From contig MU069846.1 of assembly GCA_002284615.2 (NCBI GenBank), positions 119,030-133,216 on the forward strand: DNA of 14,187 nucleotides, given 5' to 3'. Position numbers and translations under genes: made by a program. Positions 1 through 7,980 of the stretch are shown piece after piece. Within the stretch, counting starts at the first letter, position 1; every line of letters begins with the position of its first letter. The notes beneath the pieces were generated by a model. The model searched no databases, was not told where the DNA came from, and saw only the letters and a list, made by a program, of their open reading frames with translations. Source of the stretch: Dunaliella salina. Its lineage: Eukaryota > Chlorophyta > Chlorophyceae > Chlamydomonadales > Dunaliellaceae.

Positions 1-42
1 TGTGTGTGTATGGATGTGCGGGTGTGTGTGATGTGTGTGACA
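1..42. repeat. Imperfect (TG)n microsatellite at window edge
   Basis: The window opens in TG-rich sequence broken by ATGG, GCGGG and ATG interruptions. It lies in what must be an intron of the dehydrogenase gene, just upstream of the exon at 149. It probably continues to the left of the window. Confidence 0.7.
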
Positions 43-148
43 GTGCTTCAGATCGAAGAGAAGGTACTCTGCACAAATTCAAGCAGGTCTACAATGTACC
101 TAAAAGTATTTACAAGTGCGTGCAAACCACGATTTTACTGCTGCGCAG

Positions 149-319
149 ACGCTAGCTCTGGAGGTTGCCCAAAAAAATATCACAGTCAACGCCATCTGCC
201 CAGGCTACGTGCTGACAGACCTTGTGCGCAATCAGATCAGCAGCACTGCCAGAATACGAGGCATTCCTGAAGGGTCTGTGATCAGTGACGTCCTGCTTGC
301 CGACCAGCCCACCAAACAG
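149..319 (+). CDS. bdh: D-3-hydroxybutyrate dehydrogenase (SDR family), penultimate exon
   Basis: This exon encodes 57 residues, from TLALEVAQKN through ITVNAICPGYVLTDLV to LLADQPTKQ. The family is recognised from the SDR PG motif (NAICPGYVLT) that follows the active site, and from the LLxDQPTKQ segment typical of bacterial-type D-3-hydroxybutyrate dehydrogenases. These enzymes interconvert (R)-3-hydroxybutyrate and acetoacetate using NAD+/NADH. The start is set by the acceptor CTGCGCAG ending at 148, since family members continue from a conserved GLTK into this segment. The end is set by CAG|GTAGAG at 319/320. The exon is phase 0 at both ends. The Rossmann GxxxGxG motif and the Ser-Tyr-Lys triad would be in upstream exons outside the window. 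The exact substrate is inferred by family resemblance, since sister SDRs look similar. Confidence 0.88.
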
Positions 320-735
320 GTAGAGTGCCAACCTTAGTAGAGGAAGCCCTTTCTTTTGGCCAGTGAGTCATCCTTGAAAAGGACTACATAAAAAATGGAG
401 GGCTTCTGAAATGTGTGTACGTGACACCCTGCTTGCGCCCAGGCTCTGAGCATGCCCTTATTTGGCCTTGTTGTATGTTATTTCAAACTGCTTCAATGGC
501 ATTTTGCCATTCTTACAAGGGAATTTTGTGAGTCGCATGCGATTGGCGACAGCACTGCGTGACCCACTTGCTACCCACATACCAAAAGGTAAAGCACACA
601 TGTGTTTCCTGCTCTTTAAGCGATCGCGGGCAGGTTTTGCGTGCAATAGAAATTGCCCATGCATGCTGATAGACAGCTATTTGCTTCACGTTGGGAATGT
701 TCAGGGAAGTGTAGGAATTTACTTGTGGTTGCGGC

Positions 736-767
736 GATGTCCTGCTTGCTAATATGCCCACCAAACA
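736..767 (+). repeat. Degenerate copy of the end of the upstream exon
   Basis: By eye this stretch matches exon positions 287-318 at 26 of 32 bases. The two identical blocks are GTCCTGCTTGC and GCCCACCAAACA. Translated in the exon's frame it would resemble DVLLANMPTK against the exon's DVLLADQPTK. The splice donor is lost: CAGGTAGAG became CATATTAAG. A weaker echo of the same block lies at 420-440 (GTGACACCCTGCTTGC). Confidence 0.6.
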
Positions 768-794
768 TATTAAGGGGTTCTAAGAGTTCAGAGT

Positions 795-1440
795 AGTAGT
801 GCAGGACAAGAATACCACAAAAGCGGCAATTTACAAGTCGAAAAGTATGAATGTGAATGAGTTTGGAACTTATATATGTGCAGGCATGAACTCATTTGCA
901 TGCAGTGGGGGCTTCATCACCGCAACTTATGCCACAAGTTATGGGAAACGTTTTATAAAAGCGCAGATGACCTCCACACACCATGCCCTGCTTCCCACCG
1001 AGCACAGTAGGCAGCTTTAAATGTGTTGAGAGGAGTAATGCAGTACAAGAATACTATGAGAAAAGCAATGTACGTGTTGAAAAGTATGAATGCAAAGAAG
1101 TTTGAAACTTAAATATGTGCAGGCATGAACTCACTTCCACACTTTGCTCTTGGCCCCATCAGCCCCCCTGATGTCACAGGGCTGGCTGAAGAAGTTTGCT
1201 TGGTCTACATGCCAGGTTTCAGGGCTGGGAGTGGGCTGGGCGGGCTGGGGCAGCCAGATGTGAACTTTATCAGAAGCCTAGGGGCTTCGCCCCATGAATG
1301 GGGCTTTGCCAAAAAGTACAAATACGGAAGAATTTGAGAACTTGTATGTGCAGCATCCATTTTCATGTAGTATGGGGGCTTCGTCCGAACTTAGGGGGGC
1401 TTCCATGTGCAAGTGCAGGTGTTCTCCGCGCACCATGCTC
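795..1440. repeat. Three diverged copies of a ~240-bp intronic repeat
   Basis: The anchor AAAAGTATGAATG occurs at about 840 and 1080, and as AAAAGTACAAATA at about 1313, giving spacings near 240 and 233 bp. Downstream of each anchor comes a GTTTG(G/A)AACTT-like block, then ATGTGCAG and, in copies 1 and 3, GGGGGCTTC. Copy 3 carries the hairpin GGGGCTTCGCCCC. A short further relative (GAACTTGTATGTGC after TAAGGGGTT) lies near 3283-3340, so the family is dispersed. No coding content is recognisable. Confidence 0.6.
1222..1250 (+). other. G-rich tract with six G runs (potential G-quadruplex)
   Basis: Six runs of at least three G occur within 29 bases, at 1222-1224, 1227-1229, 1233-1235, 1238-1240, 1242-1244 and 1247-1250. 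They are separated by loops of 1-3 bases, which satisfies the usual G3+N1-7 quadruplex pattern with two spare runs. It is on the sense strand, so the pre-mRNA could also fold. Formation is inferred. Confidence 0.7.
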
Positions 1441-1678
1441 ATGAGACAGGTCTGATGAGCATCTTTAACTCAGAACGGCTTGGTGGTAAACTTGAAGCTA
1501 AGATTTGGTAGACGCGTAATCGACTGCGGTAGCAGCAAGTGCAAAGCAAGGCTTTTTTGTTCTCAAATGAGCAACCCTCATGGCACCACCGTGGCTTTTG
1601 GAATCACAGCTTGAAGTTGGCTCAGTAGGTTACAGGCTAGCAGTCGCGCGTTTTTTACTGAAAGCCTTTGTTTCTCCC

Positions 1679-1827
1679 TGTAACCCTGTAGGTTACAGGC
1701 TACAGCTAAGCTGCCCCCGCATGCAGGCACTGCTATGTAACCCTTTCCTTTCCTTTCCCAACAGGCTACAGGGAAAGGAAGGCCTCAATTCAAAACAGCC
1801 GCATGGGGGGCTGTCATGTATGACAGC
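1679..1827. repeat. Cluster of short perfect hairpins in the intron
   Basis: Three perfect inverted repeats occur within 150 bp. TGTAACC pairs with GGTTACA around a 5-base loop (1679-1697). TTCCTTTCCC pairs with GGGAAAGGAA around an 11-base loop (1750-1780). GCTGTCAT pairs with ATGACAGC around a 2-base loop (1810-1827). The phrases TTACAGGCTA and CAGCTTGAAGTTG also recur directly here. These may be remnants of small foldback elements; no terminal duplications could be assigned. Confidence 0.55.
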
Positions 1828-2124
1828 TTGAAGTTGCAATGACAGGGTGGCTTTTGGAGTGACAGCCATCATTATTAGCAACCTGCTGCAAGTGCACCTG
1901 TTGTGGCAGCCATGACCACCTCCGTAGAGTTCCAGCCATATTTTTCCTGCATGCTACTATGGTAAAACTTACAAGAAAGATTCAGAAGCCTGTCTTTCAT
2001 TATCTGGTCAAGAAGCTGCGTGCATGGGATCCATGATATGAAAGCCAAGAATTTAAACACAGGCGTCAAGTAGAAAATTTGCCCCTGAGTCAATGCTCGC
2101 CCTGCCTTGCATTTCCTGTTGCAG

Positions 2125-2235
2125 TTTGTACGGCCCGAAGACATTGGTGCCTTTGTGCTACACCTTTGCGGACCAAACTCAGCCGCCTTCAATGGCGCCT
2201 GCCTGTCCATAGATGGAGGCTGGACTGCAAGATGA
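2125..2235 (+). CDS. bdh: D-3-hydroxybutyrate dehydrogenase (SDR family), last exon
   Basis: This terminal exon encodes 36 residues plus TGA, starting FVRPEDIGAF and ending LSIDGGWTAR. The C-terminal IDGGWTAR is a strong signature of bacterial-type D-3-hydroxybutyrate dehydrogenases, in which this tail belongs to the SDR core fold. The start follows the acceptor CCTGTTGCAG at 2124 and is phase 0, matching the upstream exon. With 149-319 it gives the last 93 residues of a protein that is normally about 255-260 residues. No frameshift or missing conserved residue is visible, so the gene looks functional at this end. No AATAAA was found in the next ~500 bases. Confidence 0.9.
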   Translation, partial: FVRPEDIGAFVLHLCGPNSAAFNGACLSIDGGWTAR

Positions 2236-2660
2236 TGGATGCTTCTCACAGCCATCCCCGTCCCAATTTTGAGGTTGAGGTGGTTTGCCCCTTATTCTGA
2301 CTTTTTGCATTAAGAATATTTTGGGGAGTGTGAAAAGGGGGGAGGGAGGGAGATACAAGCAGGAGGATGAATCAACAAGAGATATTGGATTGGTTTGACC
2401 ACTTGGCAAAAGAGGCTGCTCAGCTTCTTCATCTCTGCCTAGCTAATGGATGAAAGTCGAGGGGTCCCTGGAGGAGAGTGCCATGATCCGCAAGCAACGT
2501 GCATGCTTTCTCACCTTTGACAGCATTAGCTCACTTTCTGTACTCATTTGGACGTTTTGTTATGACGCGATGACGAAGATACTAGCCTGTCTTATTGACA
2601 TACATGGCTTACTGCTCTCACTGCCAAGGCCGCAAAGCACGACAAACAAAGTGGATCAAA
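2236..2660. other. 3' flank of the dehydrogenase gene, no further gene seen
   Basis: This is probable 3' untranslated and intergenic sequence. A G-rich stretch at 2323-2350 (runs of 4, 6, 3 and 3 G) lies about 90 bases after the stop codon. Otherwise I see only short fortuitous ORFs. Confidence 0.4.
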
Positions 2661-2718
2661 TAAGGCAAGGATACATCGCTATATCCGCCTGCGAGGGCAG
2701 CTGAGCGGAAACACAGAC
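2661..2718 (-). mobile_element. SINE-like fragment (copy A)
   Basis: The segment matches the body of the repeat at 10379-10450: ATATCCGCCTGCGAGGGCAG corresponds to TTATCCGCCTACAAGGGTAG, and both continue into CTGAGCGGAAACACAGA. The tRNA-like head seen in copy D is missing, so this is a truncated copy. Orientation is inferred from copy D. Confidence 0.6.
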
Positions 2719-2995
2719 CTGAAACTGGACAAGTCTAAAAAGGAAGCTCGTGTATAAAGGTGTCAACTGTGGAGAAACATGCGCTCATAATATAACATAA
2801 TGTAGAGGTTCTCAAAAATCCAAAACCCTATTGCAATGTTTTATGAAAGGAGGTTTCAGGTAGCAACAGCCTGAAAGCACTTGCTCATGCAAAACTCCAC
2901 ATTTACTTGAATTTTAAGCAATGCCTGGCATTCAAGTTCGCTCCTCTTCAAGCCACACTCACTATCCATGATGGTAAAAACAACAGGATTCCCAG

Positions 2996-3190
2996 TATAA
3001 ATCTGTGCTGATGCCTAGGGGACCACAGTCCTGGTCTTTGTCTAAAAATGCTTTAGGGCAGCTATCCATGGACATGCGTGGATCACGTAAAGTCAATGAC
3101 ATGAAGCTTGCTGGAGGTGACGTGGATTACTTTGCAGGACATGACCTGCCAAATGACGCTTTTGAGGATTTCATTACTCCGTCCTCGAAC
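2996..3190 (+). CDS. Possible exon of an unidentified protein
   Basis: The reading frame is open from 2978 to 3274. From an acceptor-like CCCAG at 2995 it reads through GSRKVNDMKLAGGDVDYFAG and DLPNDAFEDFITPSSNNSK. The mixed, Asp- and Asn-rich composition looks more like protein than the surrounding low-complexity ORFs. A donor could be AAG|GTGGAT after about 3198, but it is weak; otherwise the frame ends at TAA near 3277. I recognise no domain. It could equally be a decayed transposon fragment. Confidence 0.22.
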
Positions 3191-3277
3191 AACTCCAAGG
3201 TGGATAGATCACTCTGCACAGAACCCTCCGGGGTGTGGGGGGGACTTTCTATACTGCCCCTACCCTTGACCAATTAA

Positions 3278-4280
3278 ACTGTAAGGGGTTGACCCACAAA
3301 GATCTGCCGAACTTGTATGTGCGAAAGCATAACATAGAGTCAAAGCCTGTTCTATACAATTTGCACATAAACCCATCAGATCCACACTAACTTCCCTTTC
3401 ATCTCTGGAGTGCAAAACATGCAGCCAAGGTCACAGGTTAGGAAAAAGAAGGCCTGCGATTAAAATGACAGTCTGCTGGCCTGTTCATAGAAGAAGAATT
3501 CATCTGAAAATGGATAAGGAAAGGAAAACTACATAGGCAGGAAAAGCCTCCGTAGATCAATTCAGGAAGAGGAGACGCATTGGCTCATAAAGAGCCGTGA
3601 GCCCCCTCCACCACATATACAAGAAATGAGTTAAGACATGCTAAAGACATGGATAAATGTTATTGTTGTTTTGATTTATATTTAAGACATTTGAAATGAC
3701 TGAACGGAGGAGATGGAAGGATATACCTGGGAAGTGTGGTTAGAGAGAGGGAAATGAGAGATATTTATGCCGAAGGGAGCAGACAAATAGGATTGGATCA
3801 CTAGCGTGCCACGAAGCTTGCTCAACAACTTCATTCCCATTCTGTTCAATATGCCCACAAACTAGTCTCCACCCGCCGCGCTATTGAAAAAGTGGGTGCA
3901 CTAGATGATAACATATTGCTCATCTTGTGGCTAGATTGGGCATCAAACAGATCTCAGGTTAAAAAACCTCATCATCCCGGGCAGTCCCCAGGCGATAATT
4001 TCCCCTAGGGGCGAATCACTTCGGCAGACCCCCCTACTTTAAGAGAGTCATCATGATAATTGAAAGAAATCGAATGCCTTTTGAATTATGAGCTGAGGTG
4101 CAGTGTCCCTTTAATTTTAATTTGCACACCCAAAATAAAATCTAAAATCGGAAAACTTGCGCACATTTTCGCCCACATTGGCTTCTCGCCTTGCCACAAA
4201 CGGCTTTTTCTCTTCCCTCCCCTATCATTTGCCCCCAAAAATATGTTTTTTTGTAACTTAATCGTGTTTCTTTATCAACC
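3278..4280. other. No gene seen; AT-richer intergenic or intronic sequence
   Basis: The stretch holds a short relative of the intron repeat at about 3283-3340, a CCCCTAGGGG palindrome near 4003-4012 and an AATAAA near 4134. The region before 4281 ends in a good polypyrimidine tract and CCGCAG acceptor (4242-4282). This suggests a splice site, but no reading frame stays open from it to the donor at 4544. Confidence 0.35.
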
Positions 4281-4468
4281 GCAGCTTTACAATATGTTGG
4301 AAGATCTGTGTGCCCCAACTGATTGATAGAGCCGCAAGGACATTCAGTTATGCTGCCCCGAGGCTTAAGGGCTTTCATCCAAGGGGCAGCTCAAGGACAC
4401 AGGACACTGGCACAGGGCGCAGGGACAGCTTCTAGAGGGATCAACCTTTCTAAAGAAGCCACTCTCAG

Positions 4469-4543
4469 TTTGCGCCTGCAATATGTGCGGCAAGCTTGGA
4501 CAGATTCAAAGTGCGTGGACTTGCCTTGCTGCTTCTTTTGAAG
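4469..4543 (+). CDS. Candidate exon 1 of an unidentified membrane protein
   Basis: The exon encodes 25 residues, FAPAICAASLDRF followed by KVRGLALLLLLK. It is bounded by the acceptor ACTCTCAG at 4468 and a near-consensus donor AAG|GTGAGTG at 4544, phase 0 at both ends. The Leu-rich tail after basic residues looks like the start of a membrane helix. Joined to 5357-5416 it would run LALLLLLK-GAVATTVVLGG, one plausible transmembrane segment. I do not recognise the family. Support is only phase agreement, splice-site quality and hydrophobicity. Confidence 0.32.
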
Positions 4544-4830
4544 GTGAGTGTGAGCTCCATGAACCGCACTCATCCATATTCATCCCCACACTGCAGGGGA
4601 TACACCCACTTTGACAGTGGCGGTGGTGCAAGACGTTTGTGGGTGCAGGGCCTCTCAAACAGATATATGCAGGCAAGTCGATGCGACGGAAATAGTGTTC
4701 ATCTGCAGAAAAGAGTTGTAGGTCTGGTCTCCAGTTATTTCCAGTTTGCCTTAGTCATTCACCATGCGTTGACCAGCTCGTGACAAGAAACCCAAAGGTT
4801 TTACAGTTTGAAGCAACTTGATTATGAATG

Positions 4831-4845
4831 CCCCCCCCCCCCCCC
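4831..4845. repeat. Poly-C homopolymer run (15 bases)
   Basis: Fifteen consecutive C residues lie in the putative intron 4544-5356. The exact length may be a sequencing or assembly estimate. Confidence 0.8.
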
Positions 4846-5356
4846 AACGAGGAGAGTGAGCATGCTTTGGTACAACAAAAGTGGCATCCATCTACTTCAA
4901 GGAGAAACCTTTGAAACCCTTTAAAGCATCAGATTTTTTCCGGTCCTGTTTGTTTTGGGTTGTTTCCATGGTTTTGTCTCCCTCGCCAGGCTTGTACAAA
5001 ATGCTCCTTACTTTTTTAATTTTGAAGCTGGCTGCCTTGTCATGCCTGACCACCTTCAGCAAAGCTGGCAGCATGTAGGAAAATGAGCAGGAGGACATGG
5101 GAGCAGGAAAAATGCTATCCATCTGTGAAGGATCCATAATGATGGTGGGGAAAAGTTGCTTCTGGCAGGTTCCAACTGGCATTTGAACCAGTGGCCTTGG
5201 TGGTCTGCAGGGGAGCGTATTGCGTGTGCTTTCGCCATTGTGGTTGCTATCCATCATAAAAAGGACACCATTTGTGCTGCGTGGGCCATGAAGGATTGGC
5301 AAACAACAAATTTAACGGAGCGCCATTTGGTTGCGTCATCCTGTGCATGTGCTCAG

Positions 5357-5416
5357 GGTGCAGTGGCAACGACTGTGGTCTTGGGCGGGACATACTACTA
5401 CACCAACTTAGAGGAG
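5357..5416 (+). CDS. Candidate exon 2 of an unidentified membrane protein
   Basis: The exon encodes 20 residues (GAVATTVVLGG then TYYYTNLEE) between the acceptor TGTGCTCAG at 5356 and donor GAG|GTGAGA at 5417. It is phase 0 at both ends, matching the candidate exons at 4469 and 5721. The first half is hydrophobic and the second polar with a Tyr triplet, like the exit of a membrane helix. The same frame is open back to 5156, so the exon could start earlier. No family recognised. Confidence 0.32.
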
Positions 5417-5720
5417 GTGAGATGGCAACTTGATGGCTGTTGTTGAAACGCTTGCTGTAATGACGAGGCATGTGCTTAGAAATTCATCTTATCAGAGGAG
5501 AGCTCTTCAATGCCTCCAGTTGAGATGGCAAGTCGGTTGTTCTGTCAATGTGAGATGGATTCAATAATGAGAGGTGTGTTATGCTGCTAACTTGCATGAT
5601 TTCTTCGGTGAGTGGTGGGCACAATTGTTTTCCAGGCACCATCTTTTTGCCTAAATGGGGTTCTCAGCAAAGCTTTTGACGGCCGATAATGGAAGTGCCA
5701 TTCATTCACTGTGCTTGCAG

Positions 5721-5780
5721 CTTGTTTCACAATTTATGCCTCTGTCTCATGCCCTGGCTGTCTTCCTTTTCATAATATAA
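5721..5780 (+). CDS. Candidate terminal exon of an unidentified membrane protein
   Basis: After the acceptor CTGTGCTTGCAG at 5720 the phase-0 frame reads LVSQFMPLSHALAVFLFII and stops at TAA (5778-5780). The hydrophobic end (HALAVFLFII) could be a C-terminal membrane segment. It fits the phase left by the donor at 5417. A second exon might lie between them, for example after TTTTCCAG near 5635, but none has a good donor. Other frames in this stretch are also open, so the assignment is tentative. Confidence 0.25.
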   Translation, partial: LVSQFMPLSHALAVFLFII

Positions 5781-6155
5781 TAACATGTGTTCATTCAAGT
5801 TTGTATTTTACAGTCCAGCATGAGATTTCTCATGTTCCTGAAAGAATTTTACTTGGCTTGCCTCACACTCTTTTTCTTTTTGTGGCAATACACATGCCCA
5901 AATGCACTGGAGCGTGTGAATGCCAAGCGATCAAAGATTGACTTTGCTGATCTTCTGAGTCACCATGCCACTGCTGCCATCCGTGTCCAAGCGGATTCAC
6001 AATCTGCACCATCATCATCATGGTCAACGCCATCCTTTATTAGTCACCGTTGGTCAATGTCATCCTTCATTGGTCATCATTGGCGCACGGCATGCACTCC
6101 AAAGCAGGCACTAATGCTGTACTCCCTTTTCCGTTTCCCCGCCTCTACTTCTCAG
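5781..6155 (+). other. Ambiguous open sequence, no gene assigned
   Basis: Two frames stay open after an acceptor-like TATTTTACAG near 5815. One reads MRFLMFLKEFYL and later ALERVNAKRSKIDFADLL; the other reads EISHVPERILLGL. Neither is recognisable and both are plausible, so I assign no CDS. The segment also contains the 30-bp repeat at 6021. Confidence 0.25.
6021..6080. repeat. Tandem duplication of a 30-bp unit
   Basis: Two 30-bp units begin TGGTCAACGCCATCCTT (6021) and TGGTCAATGTCATCCTT (6051), and a third start TGG follows at 6081. Because 30 is a multiple of three, the unit reads as a 10-residue repeat (WSTPSFISHR, WSMSSFIGHH) in one open frame. It is otherwise unremarkable. Confidence 0.75.
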
Positions 6156-6303
6156 GTACCTTACACTCATCGCAAGTAGGTGGGATTGCAGTTCTGTCTA
6201 CAATCCAGACTGGCAGGGCTGGGCGCGTGAACGCCTTGCACATCATGGAAGCCATGCGTATGAGGCAGCCTGTGCTGTGCAGACTTGAGAAGCCTGCCAA
6301 TTA
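6156..6303 (+). CDS. Possible terminal exon of an unidentified protein
   Basis: A strong polypyrimidine tract ends in CTACTTCTCAG at 6155. In the frame starting with two leftover bases the exon reads TLHSSQVGGIAVLSTIQ, then ALHIMEAMRMRQPVLCRL, and ends at TAG (6301-6303). Codon third positions in the second half are mostly G or C, as in the dehydrogenase exons. A nearer acceptor, GGGATTGCAG at 6190, would shorten it. A second frame (YNPDWQGWARERLAHHG) is also open to a TGA near 6288, so the frame is uncertain. No domain recognised. Confidence 0.25.
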
Positions 6304-6660
6304 GTGCCTGGACTTGAAAGGGCTTTAGGCGGTCAGCAAGCTAGCGCAGAAGATTTACTTAAGTGGGAAAGAGGAACTCTCACTCTGCGTCCGTAACATG
6401 CATGCCTGGCGTGCCCAATCATGTTTGAGCTCTTTGTCTTGAAGCTCTCCTAGTGAGCACATACATTACTTGTTTTTGTAGATTTCTACTTGACAAGAAA
6501 AGGCATTTACAGCACTGGGCCTATTCCAAACGCCCTGCATTTTTTTCTTACCCTCATGCTCTATGTGCCGCGTGCATCCGCACTTCTCTTTTTTTTTTGG
6601 TGGTCTTCATGCCGCGTATTGCACCCGTCACCCGCTGTGTTTGTTGCCCTGGCAAACCAA
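6304..6660 (+). other. No gene assigned; open frames next to a satellite
   Basis: After an acceptor-like TTTTTGTAG near 6481 a hydrophobic frame (GPIPNALHFFLTLMLY) runs straight into the minisatellite without a stop. An overlapping frame is equally open. I cannot tell whether an exon exists here. Confidence 0.2.
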
Positions 6661-7848
6661 TCGCCACCTGGTGCTCCTTCCTCATTTTGCCTGACGCCAC
6701 CTGACGATCCTTCCTCATTTTACCCGGTGCCACCTGATGCTCCTTGTGCCTCCTTTTGCTGCCTAATCCCACCTTGTGCTCTCCCTTCATTTCACCTGAC
6801 GCTCACATGGCACCGGGTGAAATGAGGAAGGAGCTGCGGGTCGCAATAGGTGGCAATGTGTTGAACAAAGAGCATCAGTTGGCATTGGGTGAAATGAGGT
6901 ATGCTCCTTGTGCGGCCTATCGCTATCTGGTGCCACCTGGTGCTCCTTCCTTGTTCCACCTAATGCCACCTGATTCTCTTTGTTCAACCCCTTGCCGCCT
7001 ACTGCTACCCGGAGCCCCTAATTTCACCCGATGACATGTGAGCGCCAGGTGGCATCAGATGGAATGAAGAGAGAGCACAAGGTGGGATTAGGCAGCAAAA
7101 GAAGGCGCAATTGGGTGGAATGCTCCTTGTGCGGCCTAACGCTACCAGGTGCCACCTGGTGCTCCTTCCCCGTTTCACCCAATGCCGCCTGGTGCTCTTT
7201 GTCCAACCCTTGGCCACCTATTGCCACCTGGTGCTCATTCCCTATTGCACCCAATGCCATGTAAGCGCCAGGTGGCATCCAATGAAATGAAGAGAGAGCA
7301 CAAGGTGGGATTAGGCAGCAAAAGAAGGCACAATCGGGTGGAATGAGGAATGCTCCTTGTGCGGCCTATCGCTACCAGGTGCCCCCTGGTGCTCCTTCCC
7401 CGTTTCACCCAATGCCGCTCGGTGCTCTTTGTTCAACCCCTTGGCCACCTGTTGCCATCCGGAGCCCCCTCCTTATTTCACACGATGCCACGTGAGCGCC
7501 AGGTAGCATCAGGTGAAATGAAAAGAGAACACAAGGTGGGATTAGGCAGCAAAAGAAGGCACAATCGGGTGGAATGAGGAATGCTCCTTGAGCAGCCTAT
7601 TGCTACTAGGTGCCACCTGGTGCTCCTTCCCTGTTTCACCCAATGCCGCCTGGTGCTTTTTGTTCAACCCTTTGCTGCTTATTGCCACCTGATGCTCTTT
7701 CCCTAATTCAACCAATGCCTCGTGATGCTCCTTCTGCCGCCTGTTGCTGCCTATTGCTACCTGGCACACCTTCATCATTTCACATGACTCCACCCGATGC
7801 TCCATATGCCGCCTGCTGCCGCGGATGGCGACCTGGTGCTTATTTTTA
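6661..7848. repeat. Minisatellite field 1 with higher-order units in both orientations
   Basis: The basic unit is about 33 bp with core GCCACCTGGTGCTCCTTCC followed by a CATTTCACCC-like block. On the minus strand it reads as an 11-residue repeat such as EHQVAPGKMRK. Higher-order units each start ATGCTCCTTG at 6901, 7120, 7350 and 7581 (spacings 219, 230 and 231). Each unit contains a forward block and a reverse-complement block (AGAGAGCACAAGGTGGG). ORFs on both strands exist only because the repeat lacks stops. I regard the field as non-coding. Confidence 0.85.
6742..7118. repeat. Large imperfect palindrome at the left of minisatellite field 1
   Basis: The left arm (6742-6900) is matched in reverse complement by about 6930-7118. 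Checkpoints are CTGCCTAATCCCACCTTGTG at about 6760 against CACAAGGTGGGATTAGGCAG at about 7078, the junction GCTCACATGG against ACATGTGAGC, and GGGTGAAATGAGG against the CATTTCACCC-type blocks. A ~30-base centre (GCTCCTTGTGCGGCC) separates the arms. Confidence 0.7.
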
Positions 7849-7980
7849 GGGTTGGCCAGTTCTGTACATCAATACCGTATGCCCCACCGTATATTTAGTG
7901 CTAAAAATTCCATGCATTTTCCGCACAATACATGGAAATGCGTATAAAAAGAGAGAATTGGCCATCCCTCCTTACTTTGT
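7849..7980 (+). promoter_or_regulatory. Unique spacer with TATA-like box between the satellite fields
   Basis: This is the only clearly non-repetitive stretch between the two minisatellite fields. It contains TATAAAAA at 7943-7950, preceded by an imperfect inverted repeat, GCATTTTCC (about 7914-7922) against GGAAATGC (about 7934-7941). A promoter is only inferred, since no gene follows. Confidence 0.2.

Larger units (their letters stand above)
320..2124 (+). other. Intron of the 3-hydroxybutyrate dehydrogenase gene (1805 bp)
   Basis: This is a GT-AG intron with donor CAG|GTAGAG and acceptor CCTGTTGCAG|TTT. The flanking exons join in phase 0 to give a continuous family match (DQPTKQ-FVRPEDIG). 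The intron is unusually long and mostly non-coding. It contains three diverged copies of a ~240-bp repeat, a G-rich tract, short hairpins and a relic of the upstream exon end. Short ORFs inside it have no recognisable product. Confidence 0.85.

Noticed and set aside
462..752. 96-residue ORF inside the dehydrogenase intron
   Set aside because: It lies between two exons of a clear gene, overlaps open frames on the other strand, and shows no recognisable protein character.
4281..4326. Terminal exon LYNMLEDLCAPTD after a strong acceptor
   Set aside because: The acceptor looks good, but all three frames are short and stop before any donor, and no phase-compatible upstream exon could be established.
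5170..5195. tRNA-like B box (GGTTCAAATGCC on the minus strand)
   Set aside because: It departs from the B-box consensus at the end, and no A box, acceptor stem or anticodon arm can be built around it.
4892..5302. 136-residue minus-strand ORF with a Lys-rich end (KGFKGFSLK)
   Set aside because: Its first half is low in protein character, no family is recognisable, and it overlaps the intron of the better-supported plus-strand exon set. A short minus exon remains possible but unsupported.
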